From: Pyricularia pennisetigena
Lineage: Eukaryota > Ascomycota > Sordariomycetes > Magnaporthales > Pyriculariaceae
NCBI RefSeq assembly: GCF_004337985.1
Contig: NC_043741.1
Span: 4,502,140 to 4,566,139, forward strand
Direction: 5' to 3'
DNA length: 64,000 bases
Shown here: piece after piece, positions 12,301 through 24,802 of the stretch
Layout of the letters: each line of letters starts with the position of its first letter
Numbering within the stretch: position 1 is the stretch's first letter
The notes under the pieces: generated by a model
The model's input: only the letters and a program-made list of their open reading frames with translations
What the model was told of the DNA's origin: nothing
Database searches by the model: none
Position numbers and translations under genes: made by a program

Positions 12301-12413
12301 AGGGATGGAACCAACCATTTTTGCGAAGGTTGTACCCAATATGCGCCACTGCTAGCTTGAACCAAGCGCGGGGCAAGCAGTAGGACATGAGCTAAATGAA
12401 GGCCAAAATGCAT
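9338..12413 (-). CDS. membrane-anchored pepsin-like (A1) protein, probably inactive
   Basis: Three exons, 12413-12316, 12140-12010 and 11919-9338, give 936 aa. The start at 12413 gives the signal peptide MHFGLHLAHVLLLAPRLVQA. The A1-type fold follows: VNLGAPAQP at about 46 is the usual strand before the first active site, but where active enzymes have DTGSS this protein has STAIS. The second site, DTSFPYLALP, keeps its Asp. Many N-glycosylation motifs support an extracellular domain. One hydrophobic segment (VVVGVVAASVGICVALW, near 455-475) is followed by basic residues and a cytosolic tail of about 460 residues rich in Ser, Pro and Thr. I infer a type I membrane protein with a non-catalytic pepsin-like ectodomain, perhaps binding or sensing. 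Intron donors are GTTGGT and GTAAGT. Substrate and partners are unknown. Confidence 0.82.
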
Positions 12414-15400
12414 CCTTGTAAAAAGCCTCCAAAGTCGGTTGGGACGGCTTTTGTGCTGCGGACTAGTGAGTGTACCTAACCAAGCACGCTTCCGAGGCCC
12501 GGTCGTCACCGTGATAGAATGGCGTGGTCTTTGCTGTCCATCAATCAGCTCGAGAGCCGATCCCGGCCGCGTTTGGGACAGTTCGGGCGCGAGATTTGTT
12601 CGGCTTTTCGTCGCGTGTAGCGTTCTATACCATATTTTCTTTGCTGTTGGTCTGAACGTTTTCGCTTGAGTGGTTCCTGAGTAGTCCAGTGCGTCCGTCC
12701 GTCCGTCCGTCTCAATCCAAACTTTCGTCCTTGTTCTTTTCTGCGCAAAGAGTGCCCTCCTTCCTGTGTGCAGTCAAAATTCGCCGGCGGTATTTGGATT
12801 TTTTGACAATTAATCCCCTCCAGGTTATACAAGGAAACGGCTGATATGCTTTGGCGTGTGAGCAAGCTCGTTTGGTCAATGACTCTGCTCTGCTGACTCT
12901 GCTAGAGTTCTCTGTAGTATAGTCGATCGGATGATGTTTTTTTTTTTTTTTTTTCTCTTTCCTTCCCAATTCTTCAGTCAGGAGGTCGGTTCTTGTCTGA
13001 CACTGCTACACGCGTGGTGCAGATGGTTCGGTCGTCAAAGTCAGGAACTGTATACAAAGGTGTGAAAGTTTGGTCGACATTCCTAAAAGCTTGGGCATGG
13101 GGAAATCTATGGGAAACAAGCCCCATGCAATCGGTGTGACCGCGCGTGGAAGTGGAGGTCTCCAACTGGGGCTCCCCTCTCTGATCAGGGGCCCGCTTCA
13201 GGTAGGTGGCTAGGTCTCGTCTTGGCCCTGTAACAACGCCGCGTTTACTAACAGGGGTCTCTACCCGGATACAGCGGTGTCGGCGCTACCCGTTTCTAGG
13301 CCTACTGTACTGTAAGCCCAGTTCGACGACAACCTAACACAAAGCTTTGCGACTACGAGCTGGGATTTTATGGTAGAAAATCTACTTTATAATACAGGCA
13401 ATTGATCAACGGAGGTTGAGATAGCTAGGGCATAGGTAGATAAAGTCATGCTGGACTCGTTTCTTCTCGCTAGAAAGAACTAGGAGCGGGGATTTGTTAG
13501 TATGCGGTAGGGACAAATCTACCTGCGGACTCGAATAATATGTAGACATAGATTCTCACGGCTGCATACCTTCTTTTTACCTAGTTTTCTTGCGCAATTT
13601 TGCAGTCCCTTTAATAAGCGAGAGTAGTATCGGTCATGAAGTTGCAAGATTCTTGGTTCAAGCCAACATAAACAGCAGACTTGTGGGCTTAGTCAAGCTA
13701 TGGTAAGGAGGGGTTTTACATACAGCGTTGTATCCCCCTTGCCCCCTCACCTTGCGCAAGTGATCCGAAAGCTACCAGAGTATTTCGTACGAAGCCATCA
13801 TGGCGGAAGCGGGGCGAAGCATAAAAATTACAGTACCAAGTAGTAGTTCTAGCAGTTTAGACATACATTGCCAAGATTCATGACTAGGAACAATCCTACT
13901 TAGCCCAGGGAGGAAGAGAAATATTTTTTTTGTGCTGGCCGGTCGAGCCGACCAAAATTATTGAGGATCGGAACGAATTGCCCATGTACCACGAGGTCAC
14001 GCAACTCCCCTCCCGGACGGACGACTCGGCTTACCAGTTCTGGTTTGCTGCCTGGTGGTTCGGCTGTGGGGCTAAATGGCATGCGGTTGGGCAATATATT
14101 CTGACACTTTGAGGCAAATCTGGATAAAACCCATGCATGCACATAGCTGGTGACGTGGTGATAGGCTCTGTGTACATGGAAATCCGGGTTCCATTCTTCT
14201 CATTCTCGGGTTCCAGGCTTGGCCTTTGCTTCTGTCAGGAGATTCTCACTCTGTACTTCTGCGCTCGAAATGTACTAGCCAGCATGAAACTATTCGCTTT
14301 ATTTTTCGCTTCTACGAGCGTCCTCATATCAGGGGCTCGATAGGAAAGGGGCACTTAAGAAGCAAATCAGATGTGTTGGATGGCTTGATGGATGTTACGG
14401 ATGCCGGTATCCCCGGTGGAAAAAAAAAAAAAAAAAAAAAAAATTGTGTCGACGAGAAACTCCTAAGCAAATGACGGGGATTCCCCTGCTCCCCCCACGT
14501 TATTCGTGAGGTACCAACACATAGCCAAGAGATAGAAGAAAGAATTTTACGCGGTAAAATTTCCCATAACCTTTACCGGTAATCGAGCGCTAAAAGCCGC
14601 GCTACGTGGTGCTTTGCACCTGCATTGATCAAGGAATATACAAGTAGGGACCTGTACCGAAGAAACCCAAATGTAAGTACACTTACCTATCTTGGCAGCT
14701 CTCCTACCAGAGATACCCCATAGCATCTGAATTTAACTTTTATGGCAGGGACCACACTCATTATGACAAACAAACTGTACTGTACCATTCGGCACTAACT
14801 ACCGTCATGCGTACGCGACATGAAACTGCCACAAAATTTCCATTAGAGCAGCATGGTGGAAAGCTCGAATTTAGAACACACAGCAGAGAACCAAGATAAA
14901 GGTAGCAGGGGTCGATTGCATACGTAGTAAGTCATTCGGTAAGGAGCAGTTCGTAGATCTTCAACTGTAATTGAGCACGGAGGACCTCGCCAAGGATTGG
15001 TTGTGCTATGGTTGTAGGGTAAAAATCCCCATCCCTGGACAGTGGTGGCAAATCTGCAACCGTGTGGGATTTTGAATTTTTTTTTCCGTTTTTGGTAACA
15101 ATGTCTACGATATAACGAAACAAAAAAGTACGCCTTTTTCTTGCATTTTGGTAAAATGTTTAACTGTAATAGCAACTTTGGTCAGTTTTTTTTAATTAGT
15201 ATTATAATCAGAATCAGTGATTATGTATAAGGAACTTATGGTTATAATTTTAAATTCTAGAATTGTTGAACTAACCAAGATGTACTAAACAGCTGAGGTA
15301 TTTGCACAAAGGTGCTTAGGTTGCGTTGTGGAAGTTGTATTGACAAATACATTGTAACAGGGGGTTTTCGCCTGGTCCCGCCCGTAGTATGTCAAAGCGT

Positions 15401-17835
15401 CGATTAGACCTAATGATTGCCGGGTCAGGTCATCTATCTCCTTCAGGATGGGTCAACTGACTGACACCTCTCTTTTCTTCTCCACAGTTGAGCGCAGCCG
15501 TTGGCAAGCTAAGGTACCAGGCCTCACTTGTAGTACGCTCCCGAAGGCCGGACCAAGCTTACCCTGCTCCGGCCCGCTTTTCTCCGGTAATCATCCTCTC
15601 CTCAAATTTCCTTAAGCTTTTATTGATTTTCCTTTTCTTAATGCCGAAGCTGTAACAATATTGAGCTGAGGTCGGCCAGCCCCGGCTTACGAGGGCGCCC
15701 CAAATCATGGCATAGACTCCGAGCGTCAATCTGGCCTGGAATAGGAGGTTTTGGATTTTCTCGATGGTCACACGTGGGAGAAAAATAAAGCTGCAGACGC
15801 CAGTACCGTCACAGTAGGTAGGGTTAAGGGGATGCAAGCCTTCTCCTCCCGGCGGACATTCTATCTCAATTTGGTCACCAAAGCGGCGAGACACACAGGA
15901 CGCGCGCAGGCCGCTGCCATGGAGGTCCAGGGTGCAAGTTATTGATTGATTCGGCCGCCTGTGGTGGTGGAACAAATCCACCGGCGCAACTTGCCTGGAT
16001 TGATCATACCAACCAGTACGACGGCGGCGGCGGCCACGACAAAAGTGGCCACCCACCCAACAGCAGTCGCTTTAACGTGCTTTCGGAAAGATCCTTCAGG
16101 GCCCTGGGTATGTGCCCATGTATCTATCTTGCCGTCCCTACACTATACTGATTACGGCGGTTTCGAAGCTGGCGCCATCTCGCAGGCAGCCCATAAGACA
16201 TGGGTCCCTGTCACTCAAGGCTCTTGTGTACGGTACAGTACAGCAAGTACGTAGCGCGACCTCCCAGCCACGAGGGCTGTCGCGTCTCTTTCCTAATGTA
16301 GCAAGCTCTCCGCCTGCTCCATCTTGCTGCGCGACGTAGTACTGTATGATGCTTGCCTCAGCTGCGTCCCCTTCAGTCCAAGTATCGGTTACCATGGTAC
16401 ATTAACACAGTAGTTAGGTTGTTCTTACATGCCATACCTCTCGTGCTGTGTACCAAGTACAGCAGGTGCTTGATTTCTAGTTTTCTACGAAGTACAACAG
16501 GCCTAACCTTACCTAGCCCAGCAGCCAGCTGAGCAGACCACCACCAGGAACGGACGTCTTTTCCGGATGCTTGCGTGAACCTTCAGGAGATTTCGGTCCC
16601 GCGCCGCAGGGAAGACTAGACTAGCTTAGCTTCTTTTGAGCCCGTGGAAGTCAAGGATGTGTTTTTTTCGCACCTGCGAGTCTGTTTTTTTTTTTTTTTT
16701 TTTTTTTTTTCTCCTTCTTCTCTCCTTCCTTCTCTCTGCCTCCTACTCCCGGATGAGCAGCGCACTGTCGATCTTGGCAAAAAGAGGTAAGGAGCCAAAA
16801 GAGCCAAGTCTCTCTCCATGGTGCTCATAAAAGGACCAGCCAGGCGAGATGATCGACCCACTGTATTAACCCTGGCCCTTGCCTTCTTTTTCTTTCCCTC
16901 ACTTCTCCCGTTTGAATTTTTTCTCCGTCTGGCTCTCTTATTTTCCTATAGCCTCTCCACTATGGTTTTGTCTCTGGGTGAAAAAGCACAGTCGATCATT
17001 CTCATGTTCCACATATTGTCAGAACTAGCAGACTAAGAAGCACAAATGCATGGCGCTGTACTCGCACATGGTGGCCAGCAACCGAGTCCAATCAAGCTTG
17101 CAATGTTGCATTGCAAGTTGCAGCTTGCGGTCGCCAAGATACGAGCTGACGAGATGGCTTGCACAGTGCTTGGCGGGTGGCTGCCCACCACCTCGTCTGG
17201 AAACGGGACCATCTAGACCTGGGAGGAACAGGCGATAATGAATTATTGCATGGAGAATTCGGAAATTTACCATGTTCCGGTCTCTCGCCAGATTCTGCTA
17301 CCGTGTCTGTCTGTCGTTCGTCAATGGATTGGACTTGCCGGGCTGCGGCTGGAATATTACCCCTCCTCCATATCATGTCCCAGATCAGTCTATCACCAGG
17401 CCTGTTGATCTGTGTCTTTATCGTTTGACCTGCATCCTGCCTGCATGCCGCGCTCGCTGGTCTTCGGCCGCTCTCTCACGCTCGTTTGAATGTCCACGGC
17501 TTAGTGTCCTGTCGACTCTCTCTCTCCCCCTAGACGCACCCGAACCGAACTATGACCACCGCGCCCTGACGTTTCCCACCGGTAACCTCTTCCGGATTGG
17601 ATTGACATCCACACCCTCCATTGCTTCTTCAGGGCGGTGAAAGCCATCAAAAAAGTGTGGTTTTGCTGTTTTGTTGTTGGTGTTGCCGTTGTCACTTTTT
17701 TTTTTTATATATATACACATTTTTTTCTATCTTTAGTGACAGGGCAAACACGTTGGCTTCCAGCCTCGTCTAGTACATGGAACTGATATTGCGGTCGCTA
17801 TAATCCGTGTGAACTGAGGAAGCTGGCACCCCATC
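12414..17835. other. 5.4 kb stretch without a recognisable gene
   Basis: I see no convincing protein, tRNA or rRNA gene on either strand. Open frames here are short, low in complexity or lack any motif (for example 15559-16056 minus and 17272-17640 plus). Simple sequence includes four to five GTCC units near 12692-12711, T18 at 12937-12954, A24 at 14420-14443 and T26 at 16685-16710. 15060-15350 is AT-rich. The right end is the promoter of the surface-protein gene. A non-coding RNA or a small multi-exon gene cannot be excluded. Confidence 0.5.
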
Positions 17836-20321
17836 ATGGTTGCGACCCGACTGACACTGCTGTCATTGGCAGCCGTATCAAGTTGCATGTTTGGAGTTTT
17901 CCGTGGAGGTAACTAGAACATTGCATCTCGCCCTAACTTCGCACCATCTCAAGGGACTGCACTAACTTTATACACATTATAGAGTCACGACCAGGCCGCA
18001 TTGACAGGAGGTTAAACAGTTCAGGAGAAGAGAATTCCGCAGACACTGCTGCTTCTAGCAATGGCACGCCTTTCAGCGAGGATGTGGTTTCACCGTCCGC
18101 AACGGCAGCCCAAGCAGCAGTGCCGATTCCATCACTTGTAGCGTCAGGCAATACTGTTGTATCGATATCGTTGGAACCTGCGGCATCGACGACTTACCCG
18201 CCTTCCACATCGTCGACATCATTGGCCCTGGAGCACCTTGACCCGGCAGTGGTGATCACAGACGGTAAAGTTCATATCACTGATTTCGAAAGGGCAACGG
18301 AGACGACATTGCTTGCCCAACCCACTGTACCCGCTGCTCCAGCAGCTCCCTTCTCACCTGGTGAGGCTGCAGTCATCAGCACAGTCAGTATCGGATCGGA
18401 CTGGACCTCGGGTCTGGATGTTGGGGTTGTAGAGCCGCCAGCTACATCCTCTGTCAAGGCTGCGGCAGGCAACGTAAAGAAGCCACCAGCACTACCGTCA
18501 AAGCCGTACCTAGCCAACAGCACCGTAACGACATCCAAGAACATGTCGCGAACTATCAGCTCTACCACAGACTATTGGACGCTCCCAACTGAGCTTCCGG
18601 TCGATTTCACGCTTCCAGGTCTGACGTTACCTCCATTGACTCTTCCAACTATTTCATTTGGAAGCTGGGTTACAATCATGCCGACTACGACCACCAAGCC
18701 CGTGACTGCTGCACCCACTGCTCCACCTGGAAGCGGCATCAGCTATTGTCAAGCTTCGGATTTGGAGAAGCCCACAACATCATACTCGATAGTTTACTCG
18801 ACTACCATCACTTGGACTGGGGACCCAAACGAATACACGGCGCCTTTCCCACCGCTCATCACGCCCAAACCATCCTGTGTACAGATGACTCAAGCCCCCG
18901 CTCAGCCAATACGTTATACCTTGTCACGGTGCAATGGTACCGACACTGAGACCGAATATCGGACGTGCGAGTTTTCGACGACAACCGTCTACGATGTTGT
19001 CACCGGTCGCCCCGCGCCTTCTACCGCCACCGGGGGAAACAAGGCGAAGGGAACCACGACGGTCCTGGTCACCGACAAAAACCCTGCTGTTGTGTTTCCG
19101 ACGTCGTCTATGCCCGACTACGGTGGCGCAGACAGGGGCGGCGGCACAAAGTACAGAGACAAGGTAACAGCAGGCGTTGAGGCTGCTCCGATAACCACAG
19201 GGCCAGGGGGGAGCAAAGTTGGTGGGGCTAGTGGCGGCAATGGTAGTAGTGGCAGTGGTAGTGGTAGTGGTAGTGGTAGTGGCAGTGGTAGTAGTGGTGG
19301 TAGTAGTGGTGGTAGTGGTGGCGGGGTTGGTAGTGTTCCTGCGGTGCCCATCACAGTATCTCTCCGTCCAGGTGCTGTGACCCTGAACGACCAGGTCTAC
19401 ACGGATAACCCAGTGCTCAAGACACAGATCGCGCAGGTCGGCGGGCAATGGTTTACCATCGAGCCGACACGCGTGGTCGGCGCCGGTACCACCCTCAAGA
19501 GGCCGACAGCAAGTCCCGCGCCAGCGCCCACAACACCCATAACGACCGTCGTCGGTGGTGCCCCGGTCGTAATCAGCTCTGGCATCGCGGTTGTCGATGG
19601 CACAAGTTTCTCGCTCGACGGGCCGTCCACGACCAAGGTTATTCAGGGCAAGACGATAGCGATCGGCGCTGGCAACGTTGACATCACCGGCCCTACCGGA
19701 AGCACCCGTCTCGTCAGCCCGCCACGCCACACCGAGGTCGTGGTTGCGGGCGGCGAGGTCGTCACTGCCATCGGCACCTCGGTGCTGGTGCTACGCGGCA
19801 CGACCATAACCTACGGGCCATCGACGCCCATGACCAAGATGAACGTCCAGGGCGACGAAATCACGGTCGGACCATCGGGCGTCACCGTCCGCGACAAGGT
19901 ATTGGGCGGCGCGTCGGCCCGGGAGTCGGAGACGCAGTACGAGGTCGTCGGCGGCGCCACCATCACCCAGGTTGGTCCCAGCGTCGTCATCATTGCCGGA
20001 TCCACCTACACCGTCGGGCCCGGCGCCGCCCAGACGACGGTCGTAATGGGCGAGCAGACCGTCACGCTCGGACCCACCGGGGTCGCCGTCTCGACTATGA
20101 CCTTTGCCTTTCCGCTCGGCGAGATTCCGACGGCCGTCACCATCACCCCCGGAGCTACCGCCGCGGGCGTGGCATCGGCCACCAGGACGGGTAGCCAGAG
20201 CAGCGGGGGCGGCGAAAGCAAAGGCGAGAAAGATGCAGCCGCGGGCCTGAGGCCGTCAGGGGTGCTTTTCAGCATTTCCTTATTCTGCATTGCGTCTAGC
20301 GTTTTGGTCTGGGTGCTGTAG
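17836..20321 (+). CDS. secreted Ser/Thr/Gly-rich surface protein with beta-type repeats and GPI-like tail
   Basis: Two exons, 17836-17908 and 17983-20321, give 803 aa. Exon 1 encodes the signal peptide (MVATRLTLLSLAAVSSCM) and is followed by a 74 bp intron with donor GTAACT, branch ACTAAC and acceptor TATAG. Residues 30-430 are Ser/Thr/Pro/Val-rich with a few Cys, as in fungal wall mannoproteins. A pure Gly/Ser tract at about 438-473 is encoded by a GGTAGT microsatellite. The C-terminal part (about 545-737) has three imperfect repeats of about 55 residues built on the pattern V-x-GG-x-x-(V/I)-x-x-(I/V)-G followed by GP-x-G-V/T. It ends in a hydrophobic 20-residue tail with only a short stretch after the Ser/Gly-rich part, consistent with a GPI signal. 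Function is unknown; a cell-surface or wall role is inferred from composition. Confidence 0.78.
19222..19326 (+). repeat. coding GGTAGT microsatellite (Gly-Ser tract)
   Basis: Interrupted (GGTAGT)n with GGC/AGT variants inside the surface-protein CDS. It encodes a Gly/Ser-only linker of about 35 residues. On the opposite strand it produces a long Thr-rich shadow frame that is not a gene. Confidence 0.93.
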
Positions 20322-21110
20322 GCAACGCAACGGGTTGAACATTTCGCTGCTTTTTTATTTTTTATTTTTTATTTTTCTTATTGTATAATATCTTTTACTT
20401 TTTTTTTTTGTTTATAAAGCGGTTGGTGTGCCGGGGCAACCACTTTTTGGACCCTCCTACAAAAGCGGTTTACGGTCTAATGGGCAGCAAGGAGGGAAAG
20501 GGGTAATGAGGCATAAGGCATGTTTGCAACAATGTCTGGGACGAACTGAATTGTGTTTACAATAATGAATATCATGAAAATACCGACTAAACATTTCTTT
20601 TGCGCAAAGTAAGAATAAAAAAAAAAGTGAATCCGGAATATGTTGACATTTAATTTAACAAGCGCCACCCTCACAAGGTGCCAACAAAACATGCCGAGTA
20701 TCGAGTATCAAAATGTCTTGTATATGTACTTGTCCTTGGAAACGAATATTTATTCAGGACCCCCCGTGCTTGTATACATGCGTACGTACCTACTTACGGA
20801 AGAGCGTGTTGAGAACAAAATATAAATCATTAATCTATCGGGTATTCCGAAGCTTGCAGTTTAAAAGTGGCATCCCCCACAGTAAAGCGTATTCGCCGAG
20901 CGTAACAAATCTCCCCCTCCATCAGAGGATTCTTTTGTAAAGAGAGATCTGTTAGACGGGAGATGAAATGAAGATTAAAATGGAACCACCAAAGACAAGA
21001 TCTAGAACAACATCAGAAGCAAAAAAAATATTGTGGCGTGATAAAACACCTCCAACTTGCCCAAACAGGACTGGCAAGGGCGAGCCCAGGCCGTATCAAA
21101 CTCAGATCGG
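20322..21110. other. convergent 3' spacer
   Basis: This AT-rich 0.8 kb lies between the 3' ends of the surface-protein and F-box genes. TTTTTATTTT repeats at 20350-20410 probably belong to the 3' UTR or terminator of the surface gene. No gene is seen. Confidence 0.6.
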
Positions 21111-24100
21111 CTAAGCCGCGTTGCGCTTCCCCTTGCCCTTAGGTTCCAGCGCCGGGAACTCATCTTCCTTGCATTGTGGGCTTGCCAACCATGTTTCATG
21201 GTTCTGAGATCCAGTGGAAGTCACTGCTGCGTCCTGGAGGCTCAATCGAAGAGCCAACTGCAAATCTTCATCAAAATCACCGCTGCCACCATTGAGATGG
21301 TTGCTATAAGTAGAAACAGGCTGGACGAAAGCAGGTTTGCGTACTTGACTGGCGGACGGCGAGATTGAGGACGGTCTTCTTGACGTGATTCCTCTTTCTT
21401 TCTTCCCCGGCTTGTACTTGATCTGGAATTCGTACTCGCCCGAGCTGCTGCCACGAGGCGACATTCCCTCATCGTTAATGCCTGCCTCGAGCAGCGATAG
21501 CCGCATCGCCTGCTGTATCTGACGTTCGTAATCAGGGTCATGATCCTCTGTGTGGCTCTGCCGATGCGCCAGCATAGACTGCATTGATGAGGTTGCCTCA
21601 GGGGTCAATGTGCCAGTGGTATGGCCACCTTGACTGCTGTCAACCGAGATTGCTCCGCCCATTTCAGTATCCGCATCCTCTGCAGACGGTGAGGAAGACA
21701 GAGACATAGACCCAGTCTCGTCACTCGTGCCGAACCGTCGAAGGTCCTCATCCAACTGGAAGGATTCTTCGGATATCATTTGAGCATATCGGATTGCTTC
21801 TTCCTCGGTAAGGTCACCCAACCCGACCCCGAAGCGACTGCGAAGGCGCGCCTCCTCACGGGCGCGGTGAGCCTGCTCACGGCGGAGCTCTGCAGCCTCG
21901 TTTGCAATGTAGTCCATGACGGTGGCACCGGTGCGACGGCTGGCAACATGGCCATCAGCGTGGTGACGGGACCTGCGCTTCCGGCCCGAACTTTGCACGC
22001 CTTCCGAATTATAAGTCCAGTAACGCAAGAACGTCCCGAAAGCCAGTATTCCCCTTGGAACCGCTGGGTCTGGATCTAGGTAGATGGCTCCCACCGCAGT
22101 ATGATTCGCATCTCGAAGCATAGGGTTGGCATTCAAGATGGCCCGAGGCAACCGACCCGAAGCTCTCGAATTGAGCGTGCGGATGGGCTCCATGCTCGAG
22201 GCCAGGATATCCCAGGCCTGCGCCAGTCCGTCGCTACCTCCATGAATGAGGTATAGCGACGAGAGCGCAACGCTAGAGACCTCGGGGGACTCTGTCTGGA
22301 TGTACCTGACCAATGGCACAACGTCTGTTGTCGTTTCGCGGACATTCCACACCATCACCGCACCTGAGCTAGTCCCAGCGGCCATCATCCTGGCGCGTCT
22401 TCCAGGTAGATCGCCAGCATTGCTTTTGTATTGAGACCCACGATCACCAGAAGCAGATGTGACAGCGCCACCAGAGCCGCCAGAGCCGCCAGCCTTCCAG
22501 GAATCCTCAAACATTGTGGTCTGGGCGTGAATCGAGTTGTCAAGAGCAACCGAAGTGATTTCGATGCCATCATGACCCTTGGTGTCCAAGAACAGAGGCG
22601 TAACAAACCAATAGTCCATGCCGGCAGTCAAAGAAGCGCCAGCCTCGATGCTGCTCAATGACAATACACCATTGCCAGAAAAAGTTTCGGGCGCTTCCAG
22701 ATCCATGGGGTTACCAAAGAGGGAGGAGTGCGGTTTGGGTGGGATTGCTTGGGTGTCGGATGAGAGAACTTTAGGGGTGGACGCTGATTCCAGCGAGACC
22801 GGTGCCATTTGACGGGTGAACTTCATGAGCTTCGCAGGCTGGTCGGGCTCTAAACCGCGCGTAACGACAACCACGGACTCTCCGGCGTAGCCACCGTCAT
22901 CACCACCAAAATCGACCTCAATCTTGCGACGCATGTCCCATCCCTCACACGACTTCTTGATGTCGGACGGCGTCTTGCGGAAAAATGTCTCAATCTCCCG
23001 ACATTCTGCAATAAGCTGGGCTTTTGTAAGGGACGTTTGCATCGACGACTTATGGGGTGAATATGCACCCATCACCTCGTCCATGTTTAGTTCATCTGAT
23101 CTTGCGGTCCGTCTGGTAGCTTCGACTAGTTCCCAAGCAGCTGTTCGCCCCGCCTGCCAAGCGCCAACAATACCCTCTTCTACCATCGGTCTAGCAATAG
23201 GCGGCGTCGGAGTATCCACAAGGTAATAAACCTCGCCCAGGGCATTCAGCGCGACAGCCCAAACACGTCTCAGCGCCTTACGTTTTGGACTATAATTCTC
23301 GTCGACCTTCAGGGCAATGATGGGCACGCCCGGACTGAGGACCCATCGACAGGTCATATCACCCTTGCTGTAACGAGGACCGGATGAATCATAGCCAAGA
23401 GAGTAGGACGTCACAACGCCGAGTGTAGATCCAGTCATGATTCCAATCATGGAGCTTGTCGTGTAGGGTACAGCAGCGGACTTGGCTACCCACACAGAGC
23501 ATATGCCCTCCAACATATCTGGAATCTTGGGCACGTCGTCCGGAATAGACAAGGCTGAAACATCAGGCCGAGTAGCTAGGTATCGCCCGTTAGGTTCCCC
23601 AATGGGGCGGAAATAAGGCCGTCCACCGGGAAACCCCTCTCCACCAACGATCCCGTAAGGCACGCTAACGTCTATGACATTGAGAGTGGCGGCGGGCCCG
23701 GTATCGACGCCATAGGGCTCGAGGTTCGGGAAGACTTCATCGAGTTGTGAGAAGGAAAAGTGGTCGTCCAGGCCCCACCTCTCGATTTTGCCAGTAGTAG
23801 GGTCGCCCAGGGTTCCAACACAGAGATCTGCAGATCCTTGGATGACTTTCGGGGGCTTCTTGGCGCTTGAGGAGAAGACAGCATGTATGTTCGAGACCAT
23901 CCAGGGAAGCTTCGAGTTGTACGTCAGGACAGGGCTGGCGCGTTTCTGGGGGCCTGTTCGAATCGCGGAACCAATGCCTCCAGCAACTGCGCCTGGTTTC
24001 CCTCTCGCTGCACTGCGCAGAAGACGTGTGCGAAGAAGATACTCGCTTCTCCATGAGGCAAATGCTGTCAAGCGAGTGAACTGACGATATTCGGAACGAA

Positions 24101-24802
24101 TTCTGTCAGAGTCATCCAGCTCTTCGACGTGCCCAGCGATGGTCGCCGACGGCGACCGGGAAACTTTTTGGCCAGGGAAATGTCGCATAAAAGCCATATG
24201 CCAAGCATGAGGCGTGGTCACCAGGCTGTAAAAACGCTTTGAGACCAGCGCAACGGCCGCATGTGAGTCAGGATGTAGGTGCGACAAGATATGGGTCAAG
24301 GTCTCTGCGGGCAAATGCAGAGACGTCAGCAAAACAAGCAAGGTTTAATCAGGCACAGGTTGCAAAGAACCTAAGAAATCATAGTGGCTCAGAGGGCCGC
24401 ACCATTTGGAAGGTCCAACAATTGTATTCCTGTCGATGGGGAACTTGTCCGGTTCGCGAACTTAAACCCAGATGAATGTTTCGATTGTGAAGGGGTTAGA
24501 GCATTCTCGTAGTCGAATACCCGTTGACCAGCTATAGGAGGCTCCGAGCGCCGTCCAGAATCATCATCTTTGTGATCGCTCAGTCGGCGCAACTGCTTAT
24601 CGAGCTGCTCGGTGTCGAGGAATCCGGCATCGCGCAGGCGTGGGCTGCCGCCCCAGGCGCCACCGGGTGAGGCCGACGAAGCTCGAAGGCTACGGATGCC
24701 ATCTGGGCCACAAGGGAAGCCATCTTTGAAAGGGTTTTCCGAAGCACTGGGGGTGGGAGAAGTGATATCGTGTGCTGGATTCGTGAGAGGCTCTTGCTGC
24801 AT
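21111..24802 (-). CDS. F-box protein with WD40-like repeats and C-terminal ubiquitin-interacting motifs
   Basis: Two exons, 24802-24403 and 24304-21111, give 1197 aa. A disordered N-terminus of about 130 residues leads to an F-box split by the intron: LPNETLTHILSHLHPDSHAA with SKRFYSL following, at about 130-165. The splice (donor GTGCGG, acceptor CGCAG) restores the LPNE of the box. The middle looks like a divergent beta-propeller, clearest at SGAVMVWNV and GGSDGLAQAWDIL. The C-terminal 300 residues contain UIM-like helices with the core A-x-x-x-S: IQQAMRLSLLEAG, LQLALRLSLQDAA and, weaker, AIRYAQMISEESF. F-box proteins recruit substrates to SCF (Skp1-cullin) ligases, and UIMs bind ubiquitin. 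I infer an SCF adaptor that also recognises ubiquitinated cargo or its own product. The substrate is unknown. The donor is weak, so the exact junction is less certain than the domains. Confidence 0.85.

Noticed and set aside
15559..16056. 165-codon minus-strand open frame
   Set aside because: Composition reflects simple sequence; no motif and no sensible neighbours in frame.
18924..19730. Long Thr-rich frame opposite the surface-protein gene
   Set aside because: It is the reverse of the Gly/Ser microsatellite and GC-rich coding sequence, a shadow frame.
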